DNA of 64,000 nucleotides from Chelydra serpentina (GCA_037349315.1 JBAIAC010000033.1:25252001-25316000); one strand, 5' to 3'; shown: positions 46,501-56,921, numbered from the stretch's first letter. The notes: generated by a model not told the origin, from the sequence alone. Made by a program: numbers and translations.

Positions 46501-46882
46501 CAGCGGTTCATTGCACTGCGACCCCCTTCTGATGACAAAAATTACTATGCGACCCCAGGAGGGGAGACCGAAGCCTGAGCCTACCTGAGCTCCACCACCC
46601 CAAACGGGGAGGCAAAAGCTTGAACCCTGCCACTCTGTGCGGCGGAAGTGTGGGCGGGATGGGTGACGGGGGAAGCCCGAGGGCTTCAGCTCCAGACAGG
46701 GGACCTGTAACCTGAGTCCTGCTGCCCAGGGCTGAAACCCGCAGGCTTTGGCTTTGGCCCCAAGTGGTGGGGCTCCGGCTCCGGCCCTGCGCACCAGCAA
46801 GTCTAACTTCAGCCCCGGTGACTCCATTAAAATGGGGTCGCAAACCACTTTGGGGTCCGGACCCACAGTTTGAGAACCTCTG
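46501..46882. mobile_element. hAT-type element, CAGCGGTTC...GAGAACCTCTG ends
   Basis: The 382-bp element starts CAGCGGTTCATTGCACTGCG and ends CCCACAGTTTGAGAACCTCTG. Its duplication is CCCTAAAT (46493-46500) against CCCTAGAT (46883-46890), one mismatch. Its ends belong to the common 'CAGTGGTTCTCAAACT' hAT type. The interior is made of 'GGCTCCGGCTCCGGCC' and 'AAAGCTTGAACCC' like blocks. No transposase. Confidence 0.9.
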
Positions 46883-46890
46883 CCCTAGAT

Positions 46891-47361
46891 CCTCCTGCCT
46901 TTTGGGGTACGTGGCACCCAGCGTGAAAGGCTTCTTTTGTGTCAGGCTTCTGCTGCCACAAGCAGCAAGAGACTAGGGGCTAATGCTCAGGGCTCAGAGC
47001 AGCCAATATTTGCCCTGCTGAAGTAATGCTTGGAACCTGACGTCCTGCTGGAGAGCTGTGCTGGGGTGGAGCTCTGTGAAACTGGAATTCTCCCCCTTGC
47101 TCGTGTGCTTTCCATTGAGCTCCGCCGCGTTAATCCCAACACAGTGCAAATCACTAGTTGGTCTTTTTTAGCCTATCTCTGGGCGCTGAACGGAGTATTA
47201 CTCCAGACCCAGCATACTTCTCTCCCTGGCTCTGACCCCATCGCTCTCTTCCGCCCCGTCTCCATCTTCATTTCGCTTTCTCCCCTGTTCAGTCTGGTCC
47301 CGATCCAAAAAAAGCACTTAAGCAGGTGTTTAACTAAGCACATGAGTGGTCCCACTGAAGT
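46891..47361. other. No recognised feature
   Basis: Nothing recognised between the hAT element and the PLE. Confidence 0.5.
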
Positions 47362-47639
47362 CATGATTAAACAGATTGACAGAGTGAGATGGGTACCTAG
47401 AAGTCACCTACTACAGGACAGGCCCAACAAGGAAAATAACAACAACACTGGCCATCACGTACAGCCCCCAGCTAAAACCTCTCCAGTGCATCATCAACGA
47501 TCTACAACTTATCCTGAAGGACGATCCCTCACTCTCACAGACCCTGGGAAGCAGGTCAGTCCTCGCTTACAGACAGCCCCTCAAACTGAAGCAAATACTC
47601 ACCAGCAACTACACACTGCACTACAGAAACACTAACCCA

Positions 47640-48004
47640 GGAACCAATCCCTGTAACAAACCCCGTTGCCTACTCTGTCCCCATGTCTACTCTAGCCACA
47701 CCATCAGAGGACCCAACCACACCAGCCACACCATCAGGGGCTCATTTACCTGCACATCTACTAATGTGATATATGCCATCATGTGTCAGCAATGCGGCGC
47801 CCCCTTGCCATGTACATTGGCCAAACCGGACAGTCTCTATGTAAAAGAATAAATGGACACAAATCAGACATCAGGAATGGTAACATACAAAAGCCAGTAG
47901 GAGAACACTTCAATCTCCCTGGACATTCAATAACAGATTTAAAAGTAGCCATCCTTCAACAAAAATCTTCAAAAACAGACTTCAAAGAGAAACTGCAGAA
48001 CTAA
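47640..48004 (+). pseudogene. PLE GIY-YIG endonuclease remnant
   Basis: PLEs use a GIY-YIG nuclease domain to nick target DNA. Here one frame gives 'STNVIYAIMCQQC' (codons at 47757-47795) with the first motif Tyr and the metal-binding-type Cys pair. The next frame gives 'AMYIGQTGQSLCKRINGHKSD' from 47807, including the Y-I-G triplet (47813-47821) and the Arg/His of the catalytic helix, then 'PVGEHFNLPGHS'. The two halves are out of frame because of a length change near 47794-47806. The stop at 48002-48004 comes before the expected C-terminal 'WEWL' block, which is seen in another frame at 48052-48063. A dead copy of a known domain type. Confidence 0.88.
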
Positions 48005-48248
48005 AATTCATTTGCAAACTTAACACCATTCATTTGGGCTTGAATAGGGACTGGGAGTGGCTGGCTCTCTACAAAAGCAATTTCCCCTCTCTTAGTATTG
48101 ACACCTCCTCATCAGTTATTGGGAGTGGACCACATCCCCCCTGACTGAATTAGCCTTGTCACCGCTGGTTCTCCACTTGTGAGGTAACTCCCTTCTCTTC
48201 ATGTGTCAGTATATTTATGCCTGTATCTGTAATTTTCACTCCATGCAT

Positions 48249-48277
48249 CTGAAGAAGTGGGGCTTTTACTCACGAAA
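48249..48277 (+). ncRNA. Hammerhead-like core in PLE tail (candidate)
   Basis: CTGAAGA (48249-48255) fits C-U-G-A-N-G-A. After one A, GTGGG and CTCAC can pair, and the hairpin is followed by GAAA (48274-48277). A further small pairing AGC/GCC follows. PLEs of other animals are known to carry hammerhead ribozymes. Against an active ribozyme: an extra A before stem II and no clear helix I. Confidence 0.4.
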
Positions 48278-48381
48278 GCTTATGCCCAAATAAACCTGTT
48301 AGTCTTCAAGGTGCCGCCGGACTCCTCGTTGTTTTTGTGGATACAGACTAACATGGCTACCCCTCTGATACATGATTAAAC

Positions 48382-49844
48382 CTGCAACTTGACCCTCCCC
48401 ATGTGGCAAGTTTGAAACCCCCCCCCCCCCCCCCGTGCTCAAAGCATTCTGCCGTCTTTGCCCATCAGAACAGCTGAGGTTTAACAGGTGTGGGAAAGCA
48501 CTGTGGACACCAAGGCGATTGGGGCACAGGAAAAGGTGAGGAAAGAAGATCTTTGGACTCTCCCCCTGATTTAAGTTTCCAGGCCTGGCCTCCTGCTTGT
48601 GTGTAAAATGGGACTAAATCATCTTAACCTATGAAAATGGGTTGTCATGAGGCTCAGGTACCTGGTGTCTCACAGCACGCTGAGAGCCTTGCTAGCAAAG
48701 GGCAGACCACACACTTATGACTCGATGAACAATCAGACAAGACCTTCCTTCCCCATGTTGCTGATTCTTTCATTGCTGGTGCTGTCTTTATTTATTTGTT
48801 CTGATGCTTTTTACAATGTGTCCTCCCAAAGCTCTGGATGCCTGTCCAAAAATATTAAGTGACAGAACATACAGTAGTCGGAAAACAGACCTACCCCCAA
48901 TTTAGGAGGATTAAGAAACTCCCTGCTCCTTCCGTTCCTGCCCATGGCAAACAGATGGGCATCTCAGCATGGTGGAGGGCAAGGCTCAAGGGGTGCATAG
49001 GCCTGGATATAACACCCCAAGAGCTCAGACACTGACTCCACCATGTTTAGCCGCTGCTCAGCCCAGTAACAAGCGGGGATAATGTAGTCAGGCTTACATC
49101 GCAGGACTTAAATATTCAATTAATCAATAGAATATTCCATTAGTGCAATAATCAGTTGGCAGAGCCTGATCTATAGGTACATCTCAGCTGGGCCTCGCAA
49201 ATTGATTTCTGATGAAGTTCTAATTGACTTCACAGTCAGACAAGGGCCTGTCTGAGCACAATGAAGTCCAGCTTGAGACGGCTCAGGCAGCTCTGTCTCC
49301 CCTCGAGGTGAGGAGGGGGAAAGTGTGATTTATGCCCCATTTATCACTACAGTCTCTACCCAACACTGCTTTATTGGTCCCAGGTGAGAGATGAAAGCTT
49401 ACAGCTTTAACGCTGAACTTTTCAGGCAGCCCGAGACACCCGTAAGCTGTAGGCAGCAGCTTGTCACTCCTGGAGCAGGTGCCCTATGGGCTCCTTAATG
49501 CTGACCCCTTTAATGTGGGTCTCAGCCAGGGAGCAGACCTCCGGGGGGTTAGATTTCATCGGCACACATGTGCACGTTGGACCATCAGGCAGGTTTTCAG
49601 CACCACAGACACGCTGATCCCCTCTCCGCAGAGGGGCTGGGGATTGTGTCTACCTATTGTTACCGTGGCTTATGACCCAGGGGGGCTACTGCAGCCTCAG
49701 CCGCTCATGGATTTCCAGGTAGAGATGCGGGTGAAGGCTGTTCCTTTTTATCCCTGCTTGGCCGGGGACTGGCACCTTTCCTCTCTGATCTGCACTCCCC
49801 ACAGCAAATCATATTGGTGTTATTAATTGGTATGATAGTAGTGC
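48382..49844. other. No recognised feature except a poly(C) run
   Basis: A 17-base C run lies at 48418-48434. Nothing else is recognised. Confidence 0.5.
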
Positions 49845-49930
49845 CTAGAGGCTCCAAACAAGAGGGGGGCCTCACTGTACTAGGTGCTGTGCATACACAG
49901 AGTAGGAGGAAGTCCCTGCCCTAAAAAGCG
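49845..49930 (-). mobile_element. L2/MIR-type 3' end, reverse
   Basis: 'GTGCCTAGAGGCTCCAAACAAG', 'CACTGTACTAGGTGCTGTGCATACACAG' and 'GTCCCTGCCCTAAAAAGCG' are the reverse of the tail seen at 36340-36455. Confidence 0.7.
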
Positions 49931-50053
49931 TCCCCCTTGCCATGTATGCTGCACTCAACAACTTAAGCTAGTGCCCAGTATGGCTGCTTGCATGCACATA
50001 GAGTCTTGCATAGAGTGCATTGCCCTTGTGAGTTCCATAGACTGGCCCGGCTT

Positions 50054-50178
50054 TAGGGTGACCAGATGTCCCGATTTTATAGGGACAGTCCCGATATTTG
50101 GGGCTTTGTCTTATATACGCACCTATTACCCCCCCCCCTCCCGTCCCGATTTTTCACATTTGCTATCTGGTCACCCTA
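50054..50178 (+). mobile_element. TAGGGTGACC-family MITE, copy 3
   Basis: A 125-bp element with TAGGGTGACC / GGTCACCCTA ends and a perfect 8-bp duplication CCCGGCTT (50046-50053, 50079 plus 100 = 50179-50186). It is the best preserved member here, with a clean 'CCCGATATTTGGGGCTTTGTC' interior and C run. Confidence 0.94.
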
Positions 50179-50574
50179 CCCGGCTTCCAGTTTCTTTCTG
50201 GGCAGGTTAAGGTGTTGGTTTCAATCTAGTAGAAGCCATTTATGGGTTGGCTCATTGCTACCATGGAGGCAGCTTTCTTCTGTGCTCCACCCCAATCAGC
50301 TGGGAGAGTCCAGCTCTTGTGCTCCTGTCCTCAGTCCCTACGTTGTTATGGCTGGGGCAGGGCCTTCCCTGCGGAGGCCTGTTTGCCAGAAGAGCTGGCC
50401 GAAGTGGGGGGATGAGTTTCGGCTGTAGTTTGGGGAGCTCTCTGAACTATTGCTAATGTCTCGGCTAGTGTCACGCTGCCTTGTGCGAATGCAGCTGGGC
50501 ACATGCACCTAGCGCTAATGACAGGCACGCTTTACACATGGCATCATGATGATTTTGTCTTTTCGGTACGTGTT

Positions 50575-50665
50575 TGTTAAGAGCCTGCAGTGTGCTCAGC
50601 CCTCCTCTGCAAGATACACAGGGAAGACAGTTCCTGCCTCAGAGCGGAAGGCTGACAGTCTAATA
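50575..50665 (-). mobile_element. L2/MIR-type 3' end, reverse (degenerate)
   Basis: 'GTGTGCTCAGCCCTCCTCTGC', 'ATACACAGGGAAGACAGTTCC', 'TGCCTCAGAGCGGAAGGCTGACAGTCTAATAG' resemble the reverse tail at 49845-49930. Confidence 0.55.
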
Positions 50666-51267
50666 GACATATGGTGAGAGAGAGAGGTAATGTGTATGCA
50701 GATTTGGATACATGCTGTACAGCGCAGAGCTCTATATCTCAATCCTGGCAATAACGGATTCTCTACTGGCTGAAATGTATCATACCGGGACAGGACATCA
50801 CCCCAGGGCCAGTCACAGCTTCCTGCCTGCTGCCATCACTTCCAGGTATTTCCAGATAGAACACATCATCTATGCTACTGAACATGCCAGCTACACTAGG
50901 TTCTTCTCTTCAAGAGCTTCTTCCAGACCCTGCTAGCTCGGAGGAGACTCCCAGCTGAGGCCAGTGCTGCACGGCTCCTACTGACTGAACCAGGGAAGCT
51001 GACACCTGCTGAGACCCCCTCAGAGCAGATCCTACCACGCTCAGCAAGAGGAAGGCGGCTCCCACTGAGTGACTCTCTGCTGAGACCAGCCCACTGCATC
51101 TCTTGCTGGCTCAGTGAAGTGGGGGTGCACAGCTGCGACAGGCTCAGCTCCTGCTGATTGGTCCAGGGGAGAGTTCTCTTTTGCCTCACCTGGGAAGCTG
51201 ATGTATTTTGGGGACTTTCAGTCCAAGTTTCAGCTACAGGAATGTGCCCCGTTGAGACAGGTCACTT
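50666..51267. other. No recognised feature
   Basis: Nothing recognised. Confidence 0.5.
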
Positions 51268-51275
51268 GGTGGGTG

Positions 51276-51577
51276 CAGGGCCGGCTCTAGGCACCAGCTA
51301 AGGAAGCAGGTGCTTGGGGCGGCACATCTGAAGGGGCGGCACGCCGGCCGTTCTTGGGGCAGCACTCCGGCTTTTTTTCTTCTTCTTCTTTGGTGGCACT
51401 TCTGCAGCAGCTTTTACATTTTTTCTGATTCGGCGGCACTTCGGTGGCAGCTTTTACATTCTTTTTTTTTTCGGCAGCACATCTGCGGCAGCTTTTTATT
51501 TTCTTTGCATTCGTTGCTGCGGCAGGTTTTTTTTTTCCTCGCTGCTTGGGGTGGCAAAAATGGTAGAGCCGGCCCTG
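51276..51577. mobile_element. hAT-type element, CAGGGCCGGCTCTAGGC ends
   Basis: The 302-bp element starts CAGGGCCGGCTCTAGGCACC and ends GGTAGAGCCGGCCCTG, with a perfect 8-bp duplication GGTGGGTG (51268-51275, 51578-51585). The interior repeats a 'GGCGGCACTTCGGTGGCAGC-TTTT' unit of about 50 bp four times with variable T/CTT runs. No coding capacity. Confidence 0.93.
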
Positions 51578-51585
51578 GGTGGGTG

Positions 51586-52462
51586 AGTGCTAACCACATA
51601 AACCAGCTCTATCGCCTGTTCTCTGGCTGCCTGGAGGCGATCGTGCTGATTTCAGAGGCATGTTATCAGGTAGCTATGGCAGGGGTGGTGAAAGGGTTAA
51701 AAACAACACAACAAGCATTTGGCCAATTTCTGAATTACAAGAGAAAAACTGTAAAAAACCCCCAAAACATAGGGAAGTGAGTGCAATTTCCTCCCCATTC
51801 TCTGGCTGTATTAACCTAACAGTGGGCCGGGTACTTAGAGGACACTTTGTGGGCGATGACTAGTCTGTAAATGGGGCTAATCATCTCAAACGGGGGTGGG
51901 TGTTATTTTATTGAACAACCACCCAAGTGGCTTTGATGTGAGAAAAATCCAGCTCCGTACATTTTTTTGCAGAGAGGAAGAATGGCCTAAAAAGAAAGTA
52001 ATTCCTTCAGTGTATGTGTTGCTTGTCGTAATGGCTTTGAGAGAGTGGAACGCAGCCTGGGTAAATGCCCACTTAGAGGGATTTCAAAGGAACAACTTCG
52101 AGCTACCTAGTTGGGGTTTTCTTCTCTCCACCATTTTTTCCTTTATTTATTTTAGAGGAGACAGATTTAAATGTTTCGTTTTGGAACACAGTGCCTAGTG
52201 TTTATGCAGCAAAGTTCCCCCTTGGCTCCCGGGAGCCAGACGGAAAATGATGTGTTCGGGTTCTTGGCTCTGGCTTCCCCACTGCTGTGTAGAGGGGACA
52301 TGGTCATTTCCCATCTGCACATACCTGTGAGGTTACAATCAGTGTTACTATTCAATAGTGATGAGCAGATAACCCTGCCCAGAAGGGTATTTAGGCTGAA
52401 CTTTATTGGGAGAGGTTCCCTATTCAAAATGGCAGAAGATACTTCCCAACAAGGGAAGGGCC
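51586..52462. other. No recognised feature
   Basis: Nothing recognised. Confidence 0.5.
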
Positions 52463-52470
52463 ATTCTTGT

Positions 52471-52743
52471 CAGGGCCAGCTCCAGGCACCAGCGCAGCAA
52501 GCGCGTGCCTGGGGCGGCAAGCCGCAGGAGGGGCGACCGGACGGTAGCTGCGAGGGCGGCAGTCAGGCAGCCTTCGGCGGTGTTTCTGCAGGAGGTCCGC
52601 CGGTCCCACGGATTCGGCGGCAGGAACACCAACAGCGCGGGACTGGCAGATCACCCGCAGGAACGCCGCCGAATCCCAGGAACGCCGCCGACGGCTGCCT
52701 GACTGCCGTGCTTGGGGCGGCACAAAACACAGAGCCGCCCCTG
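52471..52743. mobile_element. hAT-type element, CAGGGCCAGCTCCAGGC ends
   Basis: A 273-bp relative of the element at 51276: starts CAGGGCCAGCTCCAGGCACC, ends CAGAGCCGCCCCTG, perfect 8-bp duplication ATTCTTGT (52463-52470, 52744-52751). The interior is CCGCC/GGCGG-rich and folds back. Open frames on both strands (70-216 codons) run through it and are not genes. Confidence 0.93.
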
Positions 52744-52881
52744 ATTCTTGTAACTCTTGCCCTTCCTGAATGTAGGGTTATGGTCCATGAATCCAACACC
52801 TTCCCTGGGTTTTGGTTGTAGTCTGAGTCAATGAAAACTTGACCAATGAGGTTTTGCTCACGTTCGCTTTTTAAAAAATGA

Positions 52882-53850
52882 GTGTTTCTTAATTACTGTT
52901 CGAGAGGAGCCAGCAATATCAATGGCTCCATGTCTAGTTGGCAGCCGGTATCAAGTGGAGTGCCCCAAGGGTCGGTGCTGGGGCCGGTTTTGTTCAATAT
53001 CTTCATCAACGACCTGGAGGATGGTGTGGACTGCACCCTTAGCAAGTTTGCAGATGACACTAAACTGGGAGGAGTGGTTGATACGCTGGAGGGTAGGGAT
53101 AGGATACAGAGGGACCTAGACAAATTAGAGGATTGGGCCAAAAGAAATCTGATGAGGTTCAACAAGGACAAGTGCAGAGTCCTGCACTTAGGACGGAAGA
53201 ATCCCATGCACTGCTACAGACTAGGGACCGAAGGGCTGGGCAGCAGTTCTGCAGAAAAGGACCTAGGGGTTACAGTGGACGAAAAGCTGAATATGAGTCA
53301 ACAGTGTGCCCTTGTTGCCAAGAAGGCTAACGGCATTTTGGGCTGTATAAGTAGGGGCATTTCCAGCAGATCGAGGGATGTGATTATTCCCCTCTATTCG
53401 GCACTGGTGAGGCCTCATTTGGAGTACTGTGTCCAGTTTTGGGCCCCACACTACAAGAAGGATGTGGATAAATTGGAAAGAGTCCAACGGAGGGCAACAA
53501 AAATGATTAGGGGGCTGGAGCACATGACTTATGAGGAGAGGCTGAGGGAACTGGGATTGTTTAGCCTGCAGAAGAGAAGAGTGAGGGGGGATTTGATAGC
53601 TGCTTTCAACTACCTAAAAGGGGGTTCCAAAGAGGATGGATCTAGACTGTTCTCAGTGGTAGAAGATGACAGAACAAGGAGTAATGGTCTCAAGTTGCAG
53701 AGGGGGAGGTTTAGGTTGGATATTAGGAAAAACTTTTTCACTAGTAGGGTGGTGAAGCACTGGAATGGGTTACCTAGGGAGGTGGTGGAATCTCCTTCCT
53801 TAGAGGTTTTTAAGGTCAGGCTTGACAAAGCCCTGGCTGGGATGATCTAG
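52882..53850 (+). pseudogene. CR1 reverse transcriptase, C-terminal part (open)
   Basis: The 322-codon frame starts a few codons before the LINE. Residues 19-36 hold '[18 protein letters not shown]', then 'LFNIFINDL', then '[10 protein letters not shown]' with the catalytic F-A-D-D at residues 56-59 (53047-53058). Next come '[17 protein letters not shown]', '[35 protein letters not shown]' (in pieces from about residue 175), '[17 protein letters not shown]' and '[13 protein letters not shown]'. The N-terminal endonuclease and the first RT motifs are missing because of 5' truncation, so the product would be inactive although the YXDD-type box is intact. Confidence 0.92.
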
Positions 53851-53938
53851 TTGGGGTTGGTCCTGCTTTGAGCAGGGGGTTGGACTAGATGACCTCCTGA
53901 GGTCCCTTCCAACCATGAGATTCTATGATTCTATGAAT
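52900..53938 (+). mobile_element. CR1 LINE, 5'-truncated, open RT frame
   Basis: About 1.04 kb from inside the RT domain to the 3' tail. The reading frame is unbroken to its natural stop (53848-53850), which makes this the least decayed CR1 in the window. The tail 'TTGGTCCTGCTTTGAGCAGG...ACTAGATGACCTCCTGAGG...CCTTCCAACC' ends in ATTCTATG repeats, the CR1 hallmark, and is shared with the Cry SINE at 54517-54694. CR1 copies usually lack clear target duplications, and none was found. Confidence 0.95.
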
Positions 53939-54516
53939 ATAGCTGCGCTTGGAACAAAACCACAGGGACCTCTGCCACAAATGCCATTTCCTCAGGGAGT
54001 TGGTGGCAAATGGGCCTCATAGTGGACTAAGTACGATCATAGGTGTTGGCGATGGAAAAAACCTAATGGGCCTGATTTTGCAAAGGGAAGGTGCCTATGG
54101 CTATGTAACAAAATACCTATGGGATGCCTACTTTGCACTGTATTTCTGTGACTGCATGCAAATGGTCATGTATACACCCAACCGGCCATTTGCGCCAGCA
54201 AGTACCCAGTTCATGCACACAGTTGTGGTAGCTGCACATGCACATGATTCACTCCCTTGCACACAGGTTTTGACCTTATGAAAATTGGCCCCCTTAAGTC
54301 CTATATTGTAGCCCATCTCCCGGCCAGTGCAGTTCAGACTATGGAGCCTCTCACTTCTAAGATACTGGTTCTGCTCCATTCCAGGTTGGCAGTGACTGAA
54401 AGCCATCACCATCCGACTGCAGTTTGGTGCCCTTCTGTGTGTGAAATACACAGGTAACTGCAGTCAGTTCCCAGCAGACAGGCGTCCACATCACAAAACC
54501 TGCCATTGTTTTTTGC
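53939..54516. other. No recognised feature
   Basis: Unique-looking DNA between the CR1 and the Cry SINE. Confidence 0.5.
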
Positions 54517-54694
54517 GGGGAGGGATAGCTCAATGGTTTGAGCATTGGCCTGCTAAACCCAGGGTTGTGAGTTCAATCCTTGAGGGGGCCATTTGGGGAT
54601 CTGGAGCAAAAATTGGGGATTGGTCCTGCTTTGAGCAGGGGGTTGGACTAGATGACCTCCTAAGGTTCCTTCTAACCCTGATATTCTATGATTG
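54517..54694 (+). mobile_element. Cry-type tRNA-derived SINE
   Basis: The tRNA-like head GGGATAGCTCAATGGTTTGAG (box A near 54526-54536) and GGTTGTGAGTTCAATCC (box B, 54563-54579) form a Pol III promoter. After a short linker, from 54613 the sequence is nearly the same as the CR1 tail at 53851-53938. The end is ATTCTATGATTG. The box B matches the consensus GGTTCGANTCC loosely (TGAGTTCAATCC), so transcription is possible but not shown. Confidence 0.95.
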
Positions 54695-55805
54695 TAACAT
54701 CAGAGTGGAAGCCAAGAATTTAATGAGCCGCAGAGAGAAGTCCCCTCTCGGTCCTAGATAAAGTCCTTCCAGGACGGCACTTAGTCAGGTTTGTGGCAGG
54801 CAACGTGCCACCCACCTACTGTGCTGTACCTGTTCTGGGAATAAGGCGAGGACTCCAGTCTCCAGAGCTGTCAGTCCAGCAGCATGAAATTCAATTAAAA
54901 GTTGTATTATTTGCTAATGCAATTTGTTTCTCCCGATTTCCTTTCTCAGACTCATTTGCCAAGCTGCACGGCATATGGGCAGAGTGCACCATGTGTGCTG
55001 GGGAAGCGTGTCCAGCGCTCAGCGTGTCACAGATTCCCACACAAATAGGGGGACTATGAAGCAGGAATTATTAAGTGTCATTATTAATATGCCGGAATGT
55101 GACAGAAGAGGATTTATTTTTATAGCAAAGCTCACAAGTACACTCTCCTCATGACAGGGATAAAAGAAGAAATGGGTTTCATTTGACGCCTCTGCAACCA
55201 CAGAGCATGTCACAAACACACCGATTGTTCCAAGATCATGCTCCAACCCAAAGCAGAGCTGAAACAGTTGCATAATGGAAAGCTTTACTTGCTGCCTTGA
55301 CTTTGGTCCCTGCCTGGTCTGTAGCTGGGTTGGAGCCCATGATATGGGGTTGTCTAAATACCAGCTGTTTGGGAAGAGCAACGCAACACACTAGAGAGCA
55401 TCAAAATGCTCAGCAAGCTAGACTGCAGAAAATAATAAGTGGCTCGAACCTTCACCCGTAACATGAACTTACTCAAGCTCAACCCCGTTTCTGAGTTTTG
55501 GTTAAGTTGAGTTCTTAGTTCAGATCCTTAGCTGCTGGAAATTGGTGTCAGTGGAGCACTGGTCTAGTCCTGCTGATTTACACCTGTGGAGCAACTGGGC
55601 CAGAAAGTTAATTGAACTTCAGAAACAAAAGGTTGAATCTGATTAGCTTCACATTCTGGGTGAAAGTGTCTGTCAGGGATTGGACACTTGGTGACTGATC
55701 TGGCAGTAGAAACACCAGCAGTTCGGCATTGGAAATGTTGCGGGAAAGCCTCTACTGAGATCCCAAGCCAAGGAGAGGCGTCAAATAGTCTCTAGTCTAA
55801 ATCTC
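54695..55805. other. No recognised feature
   Basis: AT-rich stretches at 54880-54960 and 55050-55160 might be conserved non-coding DNA. Nothing else recognised. Confidence 0.45.
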
Positions 55806-55935
55806 TGAATCATAGCAATACGAATGACCTGTTATTAGCAGAGTTCGTCTAATCCATCGCCCACCCAGGGCAGAATAGTTTCCTGCAGCGTATTCCCAGC
55901 ATATGTAACTTTTCTGGTCTTCATTGCTAACTTTC
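55806..55935 (-). mobile_element. Old CR1 3' end, reverse
   Basis: 'GAATCATAGCAATACGAATGACC', 'GTCTAATCCATCGCCC', 'CAGGGCAGAATAGTTTCCTGCAG' is the reversed end of an old CR1 subfamily, similar in order to 58028-58110. Confidence 0.55.
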
Positions 55936-56469
55936 TTCAGTTCCCTTGGCAGCCATTGTGTGTTCCAGCAAATGCTCTTTTCATTGTGATTCCCTTGCCT
56001 CTCTCTGGGTCTCCACTTTCTACTACCTCTTTCTTTTTGAATGGCTCTTCCTGTTTGCTGCTAGCCTTCCTTTGACTTCAGGGTGTGCAGAGGGCTTGAA
56101 GGGTTGTGCCCAAAGTTAAGTTTTTTGATTGCTTGTTACATTGTTTTCAGCTCCTATCTCTGCTAATCTCTCACCTCCATCCACCCACTCAGATCCCGGA
56201 ACTGGTCTGAAGTAAATAGGATGAAATTCAACAAGGACAAATGCAAAGTACTTCGCTTAGGAAGGAACAGTCAGTTGCACACATACAAAATGGGAAATGA
56301 CTGCCTAGGAAGGAGTATTGCAGAAAGGTATCTGGGGATCATAGTGGACCACAAGCTAAATATGAGTCAATAGTGTAACGCTGTTGCAAAAAAAGCAAAC
56401 ATCATTCTGGGATGCATTAGCAGAAGTGTTGTAAGCAAGCCACGAGAAGTAATTCTTCTGCTCTACACC

Positions 56470-56919
56470 ATGCTGATTAGGCCTCAACTGGAGTATTGTG
56501 TTCAGTCCTGGGAACCGCATTTCAGGAAAGATGTGGACAAATTGGAGAGAGTCCAGAGAAGAGCAACAAAAATGATTAAAGGTCTAGAAAACATGACCTA
56601 CGAAGAAAGATTGAAAAAATTGGGTTTGTTTAGTCTGGAAAAGAAAAGACTGAGAGGGGACATAATAACAATTTTCAAGTACATAAAAGGTTGTTACAAG
56701 GAGGAGGGAGAAGAATTGTTCTTCTTAACCTCTGAGGATAGGACAAGATGCAATTGGCTTAAAATGCAGCAAGGGAGGTTTAGGTTGGACATTAGGAAAA
56801 ACTTTGTAACTGTCAGGGTGGTTAAGCACTGGAATAAATTGCCTAGGGAGGTTGTGGAATCTCCATCACTGGAGATTTTTAAGAGCAGGTTAGACAAACA
56901 CCTGTCAGGGATGGTCTAG
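56470..56919 (+). pseudogene. CR1 ORF2 C-terminal remnant
   Basis: The 149-codon frame holds 'RPQLEYCVQSWEPHFRKDVD', '[19 protein letters not shown]', 'TYEERLKKLGLFSLEKKR', '[20 protein letters not shown]' and '[20 protein letters not shown]'. It ends at its natural stop TAG (56917-56919), which lies within the octamer duplicated by the hAT insertion. RT catalytic motifs lie upstream and are not present. Confidence 0.9.
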
Positions 56920-56921
56920 AT

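Larger units (their letters stand above)
47373..48370 (+). mobile_element. Penelope-like element (PLE), 5'-truncated
   Basis: A 998-bp insert lies between perfect 11-bp direct repeats CATGATTAAAC (47362-47372 and 48371-48381), so its limits are exact. It holds the C-terminal end of the PLE protein, including a GIY-YIG endonuclease domain, then about 350 bp of untranslated DNA. The tail reads CTGAAGA, hairpin, CGAAAGCTTATGC, 'AAACCTGTTAGTCTTCAAGG', 'CGCCGGACTCCTCG' and 'ACATGGCTACCCCTCTGATA'. The start lies within the RT C-terminal region. Frameshifts show that the copy is dead. Confidence 0.9.

Noticed and set aside
52171..52821. 216-codon plus-strand frame
   Set aside because: More than a third is the GC-rich hAT element at 52471-52743; nothing recognisable in the remainder.
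54526..54579. A functional tRNA gene
   Set aside because: The box A and box B belong to the Cry SINE head; the rest of the tRNA fold is not kept.
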